DNA from: an uncultured Clostridia bacterium | Lineage (GTDB): Bacteria; Bacillota; Clostridia; TANB77; CAG-508 | Assembly (NCBI GenBank): GCA_934130355.1 | Contig: CAKOXV010000001.1 | Span: forward strand, 1 to 64,000 | Direction: 5' to 3' | DNA: 64,000 nucleotides | In this document: in pieces, positions 55,293 through 63,808 of the stretch | How the letters are laid out: each line of letters starts with the position of its first letter | How positions within the stretch are numbered: the first letter of the stretch is position 1 | Position numbers and translations under genes: made by a program | The notes under the pieces: generated by a model | What the model was told of the DNA's origin: nothing | What the model saw: the letters and a program-made list of their open reading frames with translations, nothing else | Database searches by the model: none

Positions 55293-57359
55293 TTATGCTC
55301 CTAATTCAGAGAAAGTAGTCATCATACTTGTTAAACCAATTACTACTAATGGTATTATTAAATATCCAACGAATAAACAAATCATTGGAGCAAAACCAAC
55401 TGCTTTTCCTATTAATCCTTTTCTAGATACTAATATGTCATTTGCATCTTTTCTTTTTTCTTGGTGATAATCTCTATCTGCATCTAATTCATCAAATGCT
55501 TCTCTAATTGGAATTTTTTCAATTGCTGCTTGCAAACTTTCAACAATTCTTATCATATCTTCATTTGTTACTGAGTTTTTTAATTCCTCTAAAGCTTCCC
55601 AAGCACCAGCCTCATAGTTATTTACACATCTTGCTATTGGTTCTTTGAAAATATTAGAATAACGTTCTAGCCATTCCAAAATCATTTCAACATTTACTCT
55701 TTCAATCTTCATCAACATAAGTATAATTGTTTGAAATTGCATTACTTCATTTTCCATTTCCATCTGTCTCATTTTCTTTTGAAAAATCATTAGCCATACT
55801 GGTGTCATATATGCTACTATTGCAAATGCTATAGATAATAAAATTTCAAACCATTGCATTTGTTCTGAATTTACAATTTTTAATTTTTTCAAAATTCTTT
55901 CAGCATCATCTTTTAAATATTCATCATCTTCAGTATAATATTTAGACTTAAGCATTGCATCTTCTATTTCACTTTGTTGTATTTTTAAATTTCCTTTTAG
56001 TTTGTCCAAAAAGTAATTATCTTGTAATGTTAATTCTTCAGCTTTTTTCTGATTTTTTTCTGACAAACTTCCTAATACTTCTTGTCTAGTTGTAGGTTCT
56101 GTATATACATAATTTATTGCTAATTTGTGAGAAAATGCAAAAAATATAATTGAAATTATTAATGTAACAATTGCTAAGCATATTCTATTTACATAAACCC
56201 ACTCCATTTTTAACTTTGAAGCAGAATCTTTCATGAGCTTTTGCATTTTTCTATAATCTTTTGTTCCTGGCTTTGGAACAAAAGCATTTACAACTTGTTT
56301 TACAACTGGTTTTTCATATAATTTTTCTTGCCATGGGTGATCAGTTTTGGTTACTTCCACTTGAACACCACCATTGTCTTTTAATTTTCTTGTCATTATA
56401 TATGAAACAACTGTTAATATAACTATTAATATTTGTACTATCATTCCAACTTTTCCATTATAAAAACTATTTGTAAATGTAAAGTTGTTTACAGCCCAAT
56501 TTTTTAGTGGTTCTAATAATAGTACTGGTGCTATTGAAATAATTGCTAAACTTTGAAACACATAATTTAGTTTGTCTCTTTTCAATATTTCTATTTGCAT
56601 TTCTTGTGTAATATTATTAATGTTTTTTAAATATAGAGATGAACCATCATCTTCTCTATCTCCAAATTCCTGTGTCAAATATGATATACCTGCAAACTCT
56701 TTTAAATAGCTGTTTGGAGCTATATCATAATACTTTTCTAGTTCTGTTTCAGGGTCATCTGAACTTAATATTTCATAAATTTTCTCCCCCTGTTTTGAAA
56801 CACTTTTTTCATCATCAAGTGATACTTGATATATTGCTTCTTCTACCATGTTATATTCATGATATGCATGTCTAATTTCAGCAAAGAAATCTATTTGTTC
56901 TTTTAACAAATTATTGTCGAGTTTATCAACCATTGCATCAACCATTGTGTCTACAATAAACAGTTCAAAGATTAATAATATTGACATTAATAAAATATTG
57001 CTTTTAGTAATCAAAATTGTTATTAATCCAACTATTAAAAATATGATTACTGCTCTTAATATTATTTTTGCTGAATCTCTTCTTGTTGCATATTCATCAT
57101 CTATATTGATAATTTCAAGTCTTCTTCTTACTTTGTATAAATACCTTTTTATAAAAGGTGTCTTTATAAATCTTATGTAGACTTTTTGGTATAATATCTC
57201 TGTTGAAAAACTATTGGCTTTAGTTCCTTGTTGCAACTTTTTTATTTTTGCATATTCGCTTTTTCCCATTTTCTTTTTAAGTACAAAATATGCTACAATA
57301 ACTGCTCCAAATAGTACAACAGTACCTATCATTATATATTTTAGCATGTCTATGCTCAT
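55293..57359 (-). CDS. TadB-TadC-like fused inner-membrane platform protein
   Basis: A 688-residue protein with two type II secretion F-like regions in one chain. The first half (to about residue 320) has helices around YATRRDSAKIILRAVIIFLIV and a cytoplasmic loop with EQIDFFAEIRHAYHEYNMVEEA, as in TadB. The second half (from about 450) repeats the plan with MQFQTIILMLMKIERVNVEMILEWL and ends in a helix (KAVGFAPMICLFVGYLIIPLVV), as in TadC. Most Tad systems use two separate genes. GGAGGTG lies upstream of the ATG. Confidence 0.78.
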   Translation of the reverse strand: MSIDMLKYIMIGTVVLFGAVIVAYFVLKKKMGKSEYAKIKKLQQGTKANSFSTEILYQKVYIRFIKTPFIKRYLYKVRRRLEIINIDDEYATRRDSAKIILRAVIIFLIVGLITILITKSNILLMSILLIFELFIVDTMVDAMVDKLDNNLLKEQIDFFAEIRHAYHEYNMVEEAIYQVSLDDEKSVSKQGEKIYEILSSDDPETELEKYYDIAPNSYLKEFAGISYLTQEFGDREDDGSSLYLKNINNITQEMQIEILKRDKLNYVFQSLAIISIAPVLLLEPLKNWAVNNFTFTNSFYNGKVGMIVQILIVILTVVSYIMTRKLKDNGGVQVEVTKTDHPWQEKLYEKPVVKQVVNAFVPKPGTKDYRKMQKLMKDSASKLKMEWVYVNRICLAIVTLIISIIFFAFSHKLAINYVYTEPTTRQEVLGSLSEKNQKKAEELTLQDNYFLDKLKGNLKIQQSEIEDAMLKSKYYTEDDEYLKDDAERILKKLKIVNSEQMQWFEILLSIAFAIVAYMTPVWLMIFQKKMRQMEMENEVMQFQTIILMLMKIERVNVEMILEWLERYSNIFKEPIARCVNNYEAGAWEALEELKNSVTNEDMIRIVESLQAAIEKIPIREAFDELDADRDYHQEKRKDANDILVSRKGLIGKAVGFAPMICLFVGYLIIPLVVIGLTSMMTTFSELGA

Positions 57360-57388
57360 GTTATAAAAACACCTCCGTCAATCTTTAG

Positions 57389-59308
57389 TTATTCTTCGCT
57401 TTTAACTTTCATTGCTTTTTTGGCTTGGTTTCCCCAATGTTTTCTGACAAATTCATCAAATTCGCCAACATCTGATTCATCCATATTATCTCTCATATCT
57501 TGTAAATTTTTATCAGATATCTTATTTGTAATTACATATTTGCCATCAACATATTCTAATATATTTCTATACTCATATAGTTTTTGCTCTGTAACTTTTG
57601 AAAAATATGTTGTTGCATTTTCAAAGAATTTTTCTATTTTTCCATTCATTGTTTTTTCAGCTTTATAGTCACGATCATAAGTAGAATCATCTATAATTGG
57701 TATACATTCTGTAACTCTTTGGATATATCTTTTTCCTCTAAAGTCTTTTGATAAGTGAATATCAAAGTTTAGTACTTGAACTACTTGTTCTTCTGCTATT
57801 TTCTCGTTTTTAAATACACCTGCTCTAAGCATTGAGTTACGTAATGCTGTTACTAAGTCTGGAAATGTCTTAGCATGGTGAGTAAATAATGTGAATTTTG
57901 ATGCAACCTGTGCTGATTGAATCATCCAAGATGCTACGGGGTCTGTTGCAACCTCACCAATTATATTTACTGAACCGTCAGTTTTCTTTTGAACGTCCAA
58001 ACATTCCTGACCAGCTATTGTATCAGTTTCACGCATTGATAAAATATTTCTTGTTGGATAAACTTTTCTTAAGTGTAACTCAAATGCAGTTTCTGTGATA
58101 CGTAAGTTCATTGTTTCATATATATTTTCTATCATACCCATCAATAATGTTGTTTTACCACAACCTTGCTCACCTGTTATTGATGTTATTCTTGCACCTT
58201 TTACTAAATATTTTAGTAAATCAATTGCTTCTTCTTTTCCTGGTGTATCACCTGTCCATTGTTCTACTGTTGCTCTTTTTACGTCAAATTTTCTTACGAA
58301 AAATGCCCATGTTTCAGACATACTTGGTCTTACTACAACAACACGTGATCCATCTTTCATTTCATTTATCTTATAACCATTTGTGTCTGATAATTGTCCT
58401 GGATTATTATATTTGTAAATGTTTTGACATACTCTTTTTAATTCACTTTCAGTTCCGAAAGATAAAAATGCTAAACGTATTGATTTACCTTGGAAAAATA
58501 TCCATATACTATCACAAGCACGTGGAATTTTGTGTTCAGTTATTTGTGCTAAATAGTCTCCATCTGTTTGAGCAACTTGTCCTAAGAAACTTTCTGGTAA
58601 TCCAGATACTCCTCCTGATACACCATCTATGTTCATATCTCTAATTTCATCAATAGCACTATATCCTTTATAGTGTTGATATATTCTTTGCACAACAACT
58701 TCTAGCTTGTCTTGGAATGATAAAACAATATTTTCTTTTTCAAAAATTTCACTTATTTCATCTTCTGTTATCACATAACAAGGTTTTGTTTCTCCTAATA
58801 TGTATTTTAAACTTGCTAAATCATATCTTTTTATTAATTGTGTTAATGCTTCATAGCCAAATTCTTTTTTATACACATATAATAATATATCAAATTTGTC
58901 TTGTGGTGTAAGTAATGATGGCATATCAAATGGTATTGCTAAAGATATATTTGTTTCATTTACTCCATATTCTTTTGACAATAGATCTGCTATAAGTTCT
59001 TTTACATATCTTTTGTCATTAACATCTCCATAAGTACAGCCTTTCAAAGCTTTCTTTAGTGCATATTTTTTGTTTTTTCTACGTTTTAACTCTTCTTCTG
59101 ATAATCCTATATCATATAAATTTACTTTTGTTATTTCATCTAATCTCTTTTTTACATAGTTTTTCATTGTTTCAAGAGTATAACTTTTCTCATCTTTTTC
59201 TATTTCTTGTTCAACTTCTGCATTTTTATTTTTTTTCAAAAAATATGCTAATCCAACACCAGCAGATGCTATAACAATAATTATTAATAATATATTAATT
59301 AGTGACAT
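57389..59308 (-). CDS. CpaF/TadA-like secretion ATPase
   Basis: A 639-residue hexameric ATPase that powers assembly. Unlike most CpaF proteins it starts with a membrane helix (INILLIIIVIASAGVGLAYFL). The N-terminal domain is followed by the ATPase core: Walker A ITGEQGCGKTTLLMGMI (about residue 385), an Asp-box-like region, the Walker B region GSVNIIGEVATDP, and a His-box-like THHAKTFPDLVTALRNSML. AGGTG precedes the ATG. The gap to the ParA-like gene is 4 bp. Confidence 0.85.
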   Translation of the reverse strand: MSLINILLIIIVIASAGVGLAYFLKKNKNAEVEQEIEKDEKSYTLETMKNYVKKRLDEITKVNLYDIGLSEEELKRRKNKKYALKKALKGCTYGDVNDKRYVKELIADLLSKEYGVNETNISLAIPFDMPSLLTPQDKFDILLYVYKKEFGYEALTQLIKRYDLASLKYILGETKPCYVITEDEISEIFEKENIVLSFQDKLEVVVQRIYQHYKGYSAIDEIRDMNIDGVSGGVSGLPESFLGQVAQTDGDYLAQITEHKIPRACDSIWIFFQGKSIRLAFLSFGTESELKRVCQNIYKYNNPGQLSDTNGYKINEMKDGSRVVVVRPSMSETWAFFVRKFDVKRATVEQWTGDTPGKEEAIDLLKYLVKGARITSITGEQGCGKTTLLMGMIENIYETMNLRITETAFELHLRKVYPTRNILSMRETDTIAGQECLDVQKKTDGSVNIIGEVATDPVASWMIQSAQVASKFTLFTHHAKTFPDLVTALRNSMLRAGVFKNEKIAEEQVVQVLNFDIHLSKDFRGKRYIQRVTECIPIIDDSTYDRDYKAEKTMNGKIEKFFENATTYFSKVTEQKLYEYRNILEYVDGKYVITNKISDKNLQDMRDNMDESDVGEFDEFVRKHWGNQAKKAMKVKSEE

Positions 59309-59312
59309 TTTT

Positions 59313-60182
59313 TCACCTCATTCTCATTTGCATACTTTGCAATTTTTTAAAAATATTACTTGTTAAATCTTGTGAGCTTTGCATAAAAATGTAATTCTCA
59401 TCATTTTTGTCTTTGACACTTCTCAACTTTAAGAATAAATCTGCGACTTCTCCTTCTTCAGATGCCTGCATATATAATAAATTAAGTGGTAATGTATCTA
59501 TTGGTTTCTTCTCTTGTAAATATCTTGAAATGTTTTTAACATTATATTTGTATTTGCTCATATATTTTCCGATTACTGGTACACATTTGATTCCTAAAAG
59601 TTCTTTATTATTTTTTTTCAATTCACTGTATCTGTTTATACTTTCAACTTTTTGAGAAAGTACAAATACATTTACATCTGAAAATTTCAAAATATTTTCT
59701 TTTGTTTCACTTGATAACATTTTATCTAAATCTACTACAACAATATCATAATATTGATTTGCCAAATTAATTAATTCCATATAACCATTTTCAAGTTTCT
59801 TTAGTTCTTCTATATTTTTTATTGTTTCCGCATCTTTATAGCCCGAAGGTCCTAACACTATTTCTAATCTATCTTTAAAGACAACTCTAGTATAATCTGT
59901 AATTGTAGAAGGAGTTAATTTGTTGCTTGATACTAATTTCATTAAGCCTTCAACACCGTTTTCTACAACAATATTATCATCTTTACCATTATTAAATAAA
60001 TTAAAATTCCTAGTTGCTTCTTTCATAAAGAAACAATTCTGCATGGTATTATCTGCAATACTTGTTGAAACTAATAAAACTTTACTATTATGTTTTATAG
60101 CTGTTTGAGTTGCAAAAGCAACTGCTGTTAATGTTTTTCCCGATTGTTCTCTGCAATCATTCCAAAAAGTTATTATTGCCAT
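59313..60182 (-). CDS. CpaE/ParA-like P-loop protein of the Tad-like operon
   Basis: A 289-residue P-loop NTPase fold. The P-loop is divergent (WNDCREQSGKTLTAVAFA), keeping only the SGKT core. The second strand LLVSTSIADNT and the Walker B-like YDIVVVDLDKML follow the MinD/ParA plan, although the usual Lys before the glycine is absent. CpaE-type proteins localise pilus assembly. AAAGGAG precedes the ATG. Confidence 0.72.
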   Translation of the reverse strand: MAIITFWNDCREQSGKTLTAVAFATQTAIKHNSKVLLVSTSIADNTMQNCFFMKEATRNFNLFNNGKDDNIVVENGVEGLMKLVSSNKLTPSTITDYTRVVFKDRLEIVLGPSGYKDAETIKNIEELKKLENGYMELINLANQYYDIVVVDLDKMLSSETKENILKFSDVNVFVLSQKVESINRYSELKKNNKELLGIKCVPVIGKYMSKYKYNVKNISRYLQEKKPIDTLPLNLLYMQASEEGEVADLFLKLRSVKDKNDENYIFMQSSQDLTSNIFKKLQSMQMRMR

Positions 60183-60195
60183 ATTCTAACTCCTT

Positions 60196-60882
60196 TTAAA
60201 GTGCTTTTATTATGTTTCTGATATTTTTTTCTCCTATTTCTGGGTCTATTTCATTTACCATAAACTTTATATTGTTTATATATTCATTACTTAAGTTACT
60301 GAATTTAATTTTAGAGAATCTCTGATTTTCCATTATTGCAGGGAAGTCTCCATTTTCTAGTGGAAAATATAGTGTTTCATCATTCCATATAGCTTTCATT
60401 CCTAAAGATAAATAGTTAAAATATTCTTCCTCGTCTTCTGACATATCTTTTGAAAAAAACACTCTTGTAGCATGTATTGTAACTCCCAGTTGACTTAGTA
60501 TTTCAATTCCTTTTTTCAAAGAATATGAATCAAAAGATGTTACAAAATATAGTTTATAAGCTGCTTGTAGTCTGAAAGAAGCAAGACCTTTAAATGAATC
60601 TGTATCTACTATAAAAAAGTCATAATCTAAATTTTCATTTTCTTCTAATCCCAAATATTGTTTTAATTGTTCTGTATCTTCAAACCCAACAGCCACATCT
60701 ATATTTTCATAACTTGTTACATAAGATCTTGTTGGACTTATAACAGGTACTACATATTTACATTTTTGAGTTATTGTTCTATCCAGAACTAGAACTTTTC
60801 TGCCTGCCATTGCTAACACTTTGGCCACACTCAATATAATGTCTGTTTTGTCATAAGCGCCTATAAATCCAATTTCTTTCAT
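60196..60882 (-). CDS. CpaE/ParA-like protein without P-loop
   Basis: A 228-residue protein with the same fold plan as its neighbour (GFIGAYDKTDIILSVAKVLA, VLVLDRT, YDFFIVDTDSFKG), but where the P-loop should be there is GAYDKTD, without GKT or GKS. It is probably a non-hydrolysing partner of the 59313-60182 product. AAAGGAAAG lies upstream of the ATG. I know no named family for this pair. Confidence 0.68.
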   Translation of the reverse strand: MKEIGFIGAYDKTDIILSVAKVLAMAGRKVLVLDRTITQKCKYVVPVISPTRSYVTSYENIDVAVGFEDTEQLKQYLGLEENENLDYDFFIVDTDSFKGLASFRLQAAYKLYFVTSFDSYSLKKGIEILSQLGVTIHATRVFFSKDMSEDEEEYFNYLSLGMKAIWNDETLYFPLENGDFPAIMENQRFSKIKFSNLSNEYINNIKFMVNEIDPEIGEKNIRNIIKAL

Positions 60883-60925
60883 TAGACTACTTTCCTTTCT
60901 TCTGTATTATTGATAATGATATTAC

Positions 60926-60954
60926 AGTAAGGGCATATATATGCCCTTATTTTA
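60926..60954 (-). terminator. Hairpin after the CpaB-like gene, possible attenuator
   Basis: AAGGGCATATATATGCCCTT on the minus strand, following directly after the CpaB-like stop codon and before the ParA-like genes. The following T-run is short. It may reduce read-through within the operon, or the downstream genes may have their own promoter. Confidence 0.6.
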
Positions 60955-62265
60955 ATATCCTAAAGATTCCAAATATTGTTTTCTCTTGTTAATTGAATTA
61001 CCCACATTTGTATCTACGTCACCTTTAATATTTGATTGATATTCTTCAGATGCCATATTATTTATTATTTGTTGTAAATAATCATTTCTTGCTTTTTTAG
61101 CTGCATTTGAATATCTTGACGCTAATTCTTCTCTTGCTACTTCTACAATATTTGGATCAGATTGAATTTGTAACGTTACAGCTGTGTTTGGTGTATATGT
61201 TGGTAAAGCTGCTTCTTGCATTGCTGGGTCAACATATTTTGTAACATATAATTCTGAACCTTTTATTCCATAAGCTTCAACCATTGCACTTGACATTGCT
61301 AATATTTCATCTTCTCTTAGATTAACTCTTATTGTATCTGATACATAAGTACCATCTGCATTCATAGGTACATCAACTTGAGCTTTTGATATTACAATAA
61401 AGTTTTGTCCATCTGGTGTTCTAAATCTTATATCTACATAATCATTTGTCATTAAATCCACAGGTAATGTTATCATATTATATTCTTCTTGTCTTGTATC
61501 GTCTGTTACAATTTCGCTTGATTGAACAACAAGTTTTGATGTTATTACTGTATTTATATTCATATCAACTCTAGCAAGTATTGGAACATTTTTTATGTCT
61601 AAATATTCTTTTACTCTTGTTTTTGTTTCATTACTATTCATAGTTTGTGTATCTACTTTATATGTATAGAATTCACCTGTAATAGCTTCTTGGTATACTC
61701 TTGTTGTTTTATCGTTTCCTTGTGTATCAATAAAATACATTCCTTGGTCATCTCTTTTTATGCTATTAAGTGATGTTACTTTTTCTATAACACCATTTGC
61801 TTCAACATAATATTCCCCATTTGCTATTTTATTACCTTTTGAGTCTTCAATTACAGTACTTCCTGTATTTTGTCTTACTTCCATTATTGTATCTGCTGCT
61901 TTATCTCCATTTGATCTGTCTAAATACAAACCATATTGATCTGTATAAACTTTTTCTCCCTCTTTTGTTTGTAAAAACCATGAGTCTATAACTTGTGCTA
62001 CAGCAGTTGCATTACTTGGTATTGCATCAACACTTATGTTTTTTAATGAAAACATATTTGAAGTTAATATTTGGCCTGCTTTCACATTTTGATTTAGAGT
62101 ATATACCATAACTTTTGATTCTTGGATACTCTTTAACTGTTCATTTTTTTGTTTTAAAGCTAGTAATAGACATCCTATTATTGCTCCTGTAATTAATAAT
62201 GTTATTACCATTCCTAATAGAAATGAATTTCTTGATTTTTTTTGCATTGGATTTGCTGACATCAT
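60952..62265 (-). CDS. CpaB/RcpC-like SAF-domain protein
   Basis: About 437 residues. A membrane helix (FLLGMVITLLITGAIIGCLLL) is followed by a SAF domain (VMVYTLNQNVKAGQILTSNMF), as in CpaB/RcpC of Tad systems and in FlgA. A large domain with insertions follows, including a second SAF-like segment (NVPILARVDMNINTVITSKLV). AAGGAGGAAC sits before the ATG at 62265; the frame start at 62289 has no such site. First gene of the Tad-like operon. Confidence 0.78.
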   Translation of the reverse strand: MMSANPMQKKSRNSFLLGMVITLLITGAIIGCLLLALKQKNEQLKSIQESKVMVYTLNQNVKAGQILTSNMFSLKNISVDAIPSNATAVAQVIDSWFLQTKEGEKVYTDQYGLYLDRSNGDKAADTIMEVRQNTGSTVIEDSKGNKIANGEYYVEANGVIEKVTSLNSIKRDDQGMYFIDTQGNDKTTRVYQEAITGEFYTYKVDTQTMNSNETKTRVKEYLDIKNVPILARVDMNINTVITSKLVVQSSEIVTDDTRQEEYNMITLPVDLMTNDYVDIRFRTPDGQNFIVISKAQVDVPMNADGTYVSDTIRVNLREDEILAMSSAMVEAYGIKGSELYVTKYVDPAMQEAALPTYTPNTAVTLQIQSDPNIVEVAREELASRYSNAAKKARNDYLQQIINNMASEEYQSNIKGDVDTNVGNSINKRKQYLESLGY

Positions 62266-62342
62266 TTGTTCCTCCTTATTTTTTTGCATTTTATGCTATC
62301 TTTATTAATTTTACCTCTTTTTTGTTCTAAAATCAACAAAGT

Positions 62343-62395
62343 TTTCCTTTGTAATATAAACTTAATATTCTTGTAATATTTTTGTAATATTTTGC
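62343..62395. promoter_or_regulatory. TTGTAATATT iterations upstream of the Tad-like operon
   Basis: TTTGTAATATAAA, TTGTAATATT and TTTGTAATATTTTG occur in close sequence between the HAD gene and the CpaB-like gene. They may be binding sites for a regulator or just AT-rich drift; no clear -35/-10 pair can be assigned. Confidence 0.35.
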
Positions 62396-62397
62396 AT

Positions 62398-63273
62398 TTA
62401 TTTCTTTTCTACTATAGAAATCAATGCTTTTGCCACACCGTCTTCAAGATTTGAAGTTGTTGTCATATTAGAAACTTCTTTTACTGCTGGATGGCTCTGT
62501 CCCATTGCAACACCTAATCCCGCATTTTCTATCATTTTTTTATCATTTATATTATCACCTATTGCTATTATATCTTTTACTTCTATATTCATTTTATCTT
62601 TCAAATATTCAATCGCATTCCATTTGTCTACATCTTTTGCTGAAATCTCCGTATAAAAATATTCTATAGGAATTTCTTCTGTTCCTTGTTTTATTACTTT
62701 TCTGGAAATATGTGATACATCTAGTACTTCAATTTCACCAATTGCTTTTAATTTTCTCATTATTGATTTAAATATTGTTTGGTTACTATCACAAACCGTT
62801 ATTTTTAAAATTTTTTCATCTCTTTGCGCAATATAATCATATATATTTTCTATAATATTTATATGTGTTTTATCTTCTTCTGTTTTATTAACATTTTCTT
62901 TATAATAATACAAAACATTACATTGTAAACTTTTGGCAAGAATTTCCTTTTCTGTATAAATATTGTAATATATGCTATTTTCTTCGCAAATTTTAATTAT
63001 TTCTAAAGCTTTTTGTTTTTTTAATGTATTTTCGTATATTATTTTGTCATTTGCAATATCATATATTATGGCTCCATTGCCAGATATAAAATATTTTTCA
63101 CTATTTATTTCTTTAGCAATTGTTTTTATAGAATCAATTGGTCTTCCAGATGCTATCATAATTTCTATTCCCGCTTCTTGAGCCTTTTTTATTGCTTCTT
63201 TTGTGTTTTGATTTACAACGCCATATTGATTTAGCATAGTTCCATCTAAATCGATTGCAGCTAATTTGTACAT
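62398..63273 (-). CDS. Cof-type HAD phosphatase
   Basis: A 291-residue sugar-phosphate or nucleotide phosphatase of the HAD IIB (Cof) subfamily. Motif I is AAIDLDGTMLNQ, motif II is ASGRP, and motifs III/IV are in EYLKDKMNIEVKDIIAIGDNINDKKM. GGAGGG precedes the ATG. The substrate cannot be read. Confidence 0.9.
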   Translation of the reverse strand: MYKLAAIDLDGTMLNQYGVVNQNTKEAIKKAQEAGIEIMIASGRPIDSIKTIAKEINSEKYFISGNGAIIYDIANDKIIYENTLKKQKALEIIKICEENSIYYNIYTEKEILAKSLQCNVLYYYKENVNKTEEDKTHINIIENIYDYIAQRDEKILKITVCDSNQTIFKSIMRKLKAIGEIEVLDVSHISRKVIKQGTEEIPIEYFYTEISAKDVDKWNAIEYLKDKMNIEVKDIIAIGDNINDKKMIENAGLGVAMGQSHPAVKEVSNMTTTSNLEDGVAKALISIVEKK

Positions 63274-63286
63274 ATTTTTCCCTCCG

Positions 63287-63338
63287 CTAATTTGGGGACG
63301 GTCCTTTTTTTCGCGAATTTGGGGACGGTCCTTTTTTT
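63287..63338. repeat. Short tandem repeat AATTTGGGGACGGTCC, two copies
   Basis: Two nearly identical copies of AATTTGGGGACGGTCCTTTT in direct orientation, 26 bp apart, followed by T-runs; a third, changed copy is at 39674-39696. They are in the leader of the HAD gene. Similar motifs are common in Firmicute intergenic DNA, often linked to REP-type elements. Confidence 0.75.
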
Positions 63339-63460
63339 ACAATTTGTTTCAAAAAAACTAAAAATTTCCTGTTTATTTTCTCACAAATTGTACATCATAA
63401 AGTTAGAAAAAGCAATAGTTTTTTCTTTAAAATGTTATATATAGCAGGGGGTGAAGAAAC

Positions 63461-63667
63461 ATGGCAAACACAAACAGTAACAAAAAATTAGTTCCAGAAG
63501 CTATGAGTGCTTTAGATAAATTCAAATATGAAGTTGCTTCAGAAGTTGGTGTAACTTTAAAAGATGGATATAATGGTGATATATCAGCTAAAGATGCTGG
63601 TAAAATCGGTGGAAATATGGTTAGAAAAATGATACAACAAGTTGAAAACAATATGGCTAATAAGTAG
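63461..63667 (+). CDS. Alpha/beta-type small acid-soluble spore protein
   Basis: A 68-residue protein that coats and protects spore DNA. It has the family motifs LVPEAMSALDKFKYEVASEVGV (including the EVASE-type GPR protease site) and DGYNGDISAKDAGKIGG. AGGGGGTG precedes the ATG. No clear sigma-G promoter can be assigned by eye. Confidence 0.93.
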   Translation: MANTNSNKKLVPEAMSALDKFKYEVASEVGVTLKDGYNGDISAKDAGKIGGNMVRKMIQQVENNMANK

Positions 63668-63775
63668 TTTTTACTATAACTAGTTTCTAATAATATCTAG
63701 TTTGTGCTTTTTCGGCACAGTTTGGCAGAAGTATTTTTCTTGGTTTTATATATGTTTTTTTGTTTAAGCATACAT

Positions 63776-63808
63776 AAAGGCAGGAGATGTGCTCCTGCCT
63801 TTTATTTA
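63776..63808. terminator. Bidirectional terminator after SASP gene
   Basis: AAAGGCAGGAG pairs with CTCCTGCCTTT, followed by TATTT on the plus strand and by T-rich sequence on the minus strand, overlapping the stop codon of the truncated gene at the window end. Confidence 0.8.
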
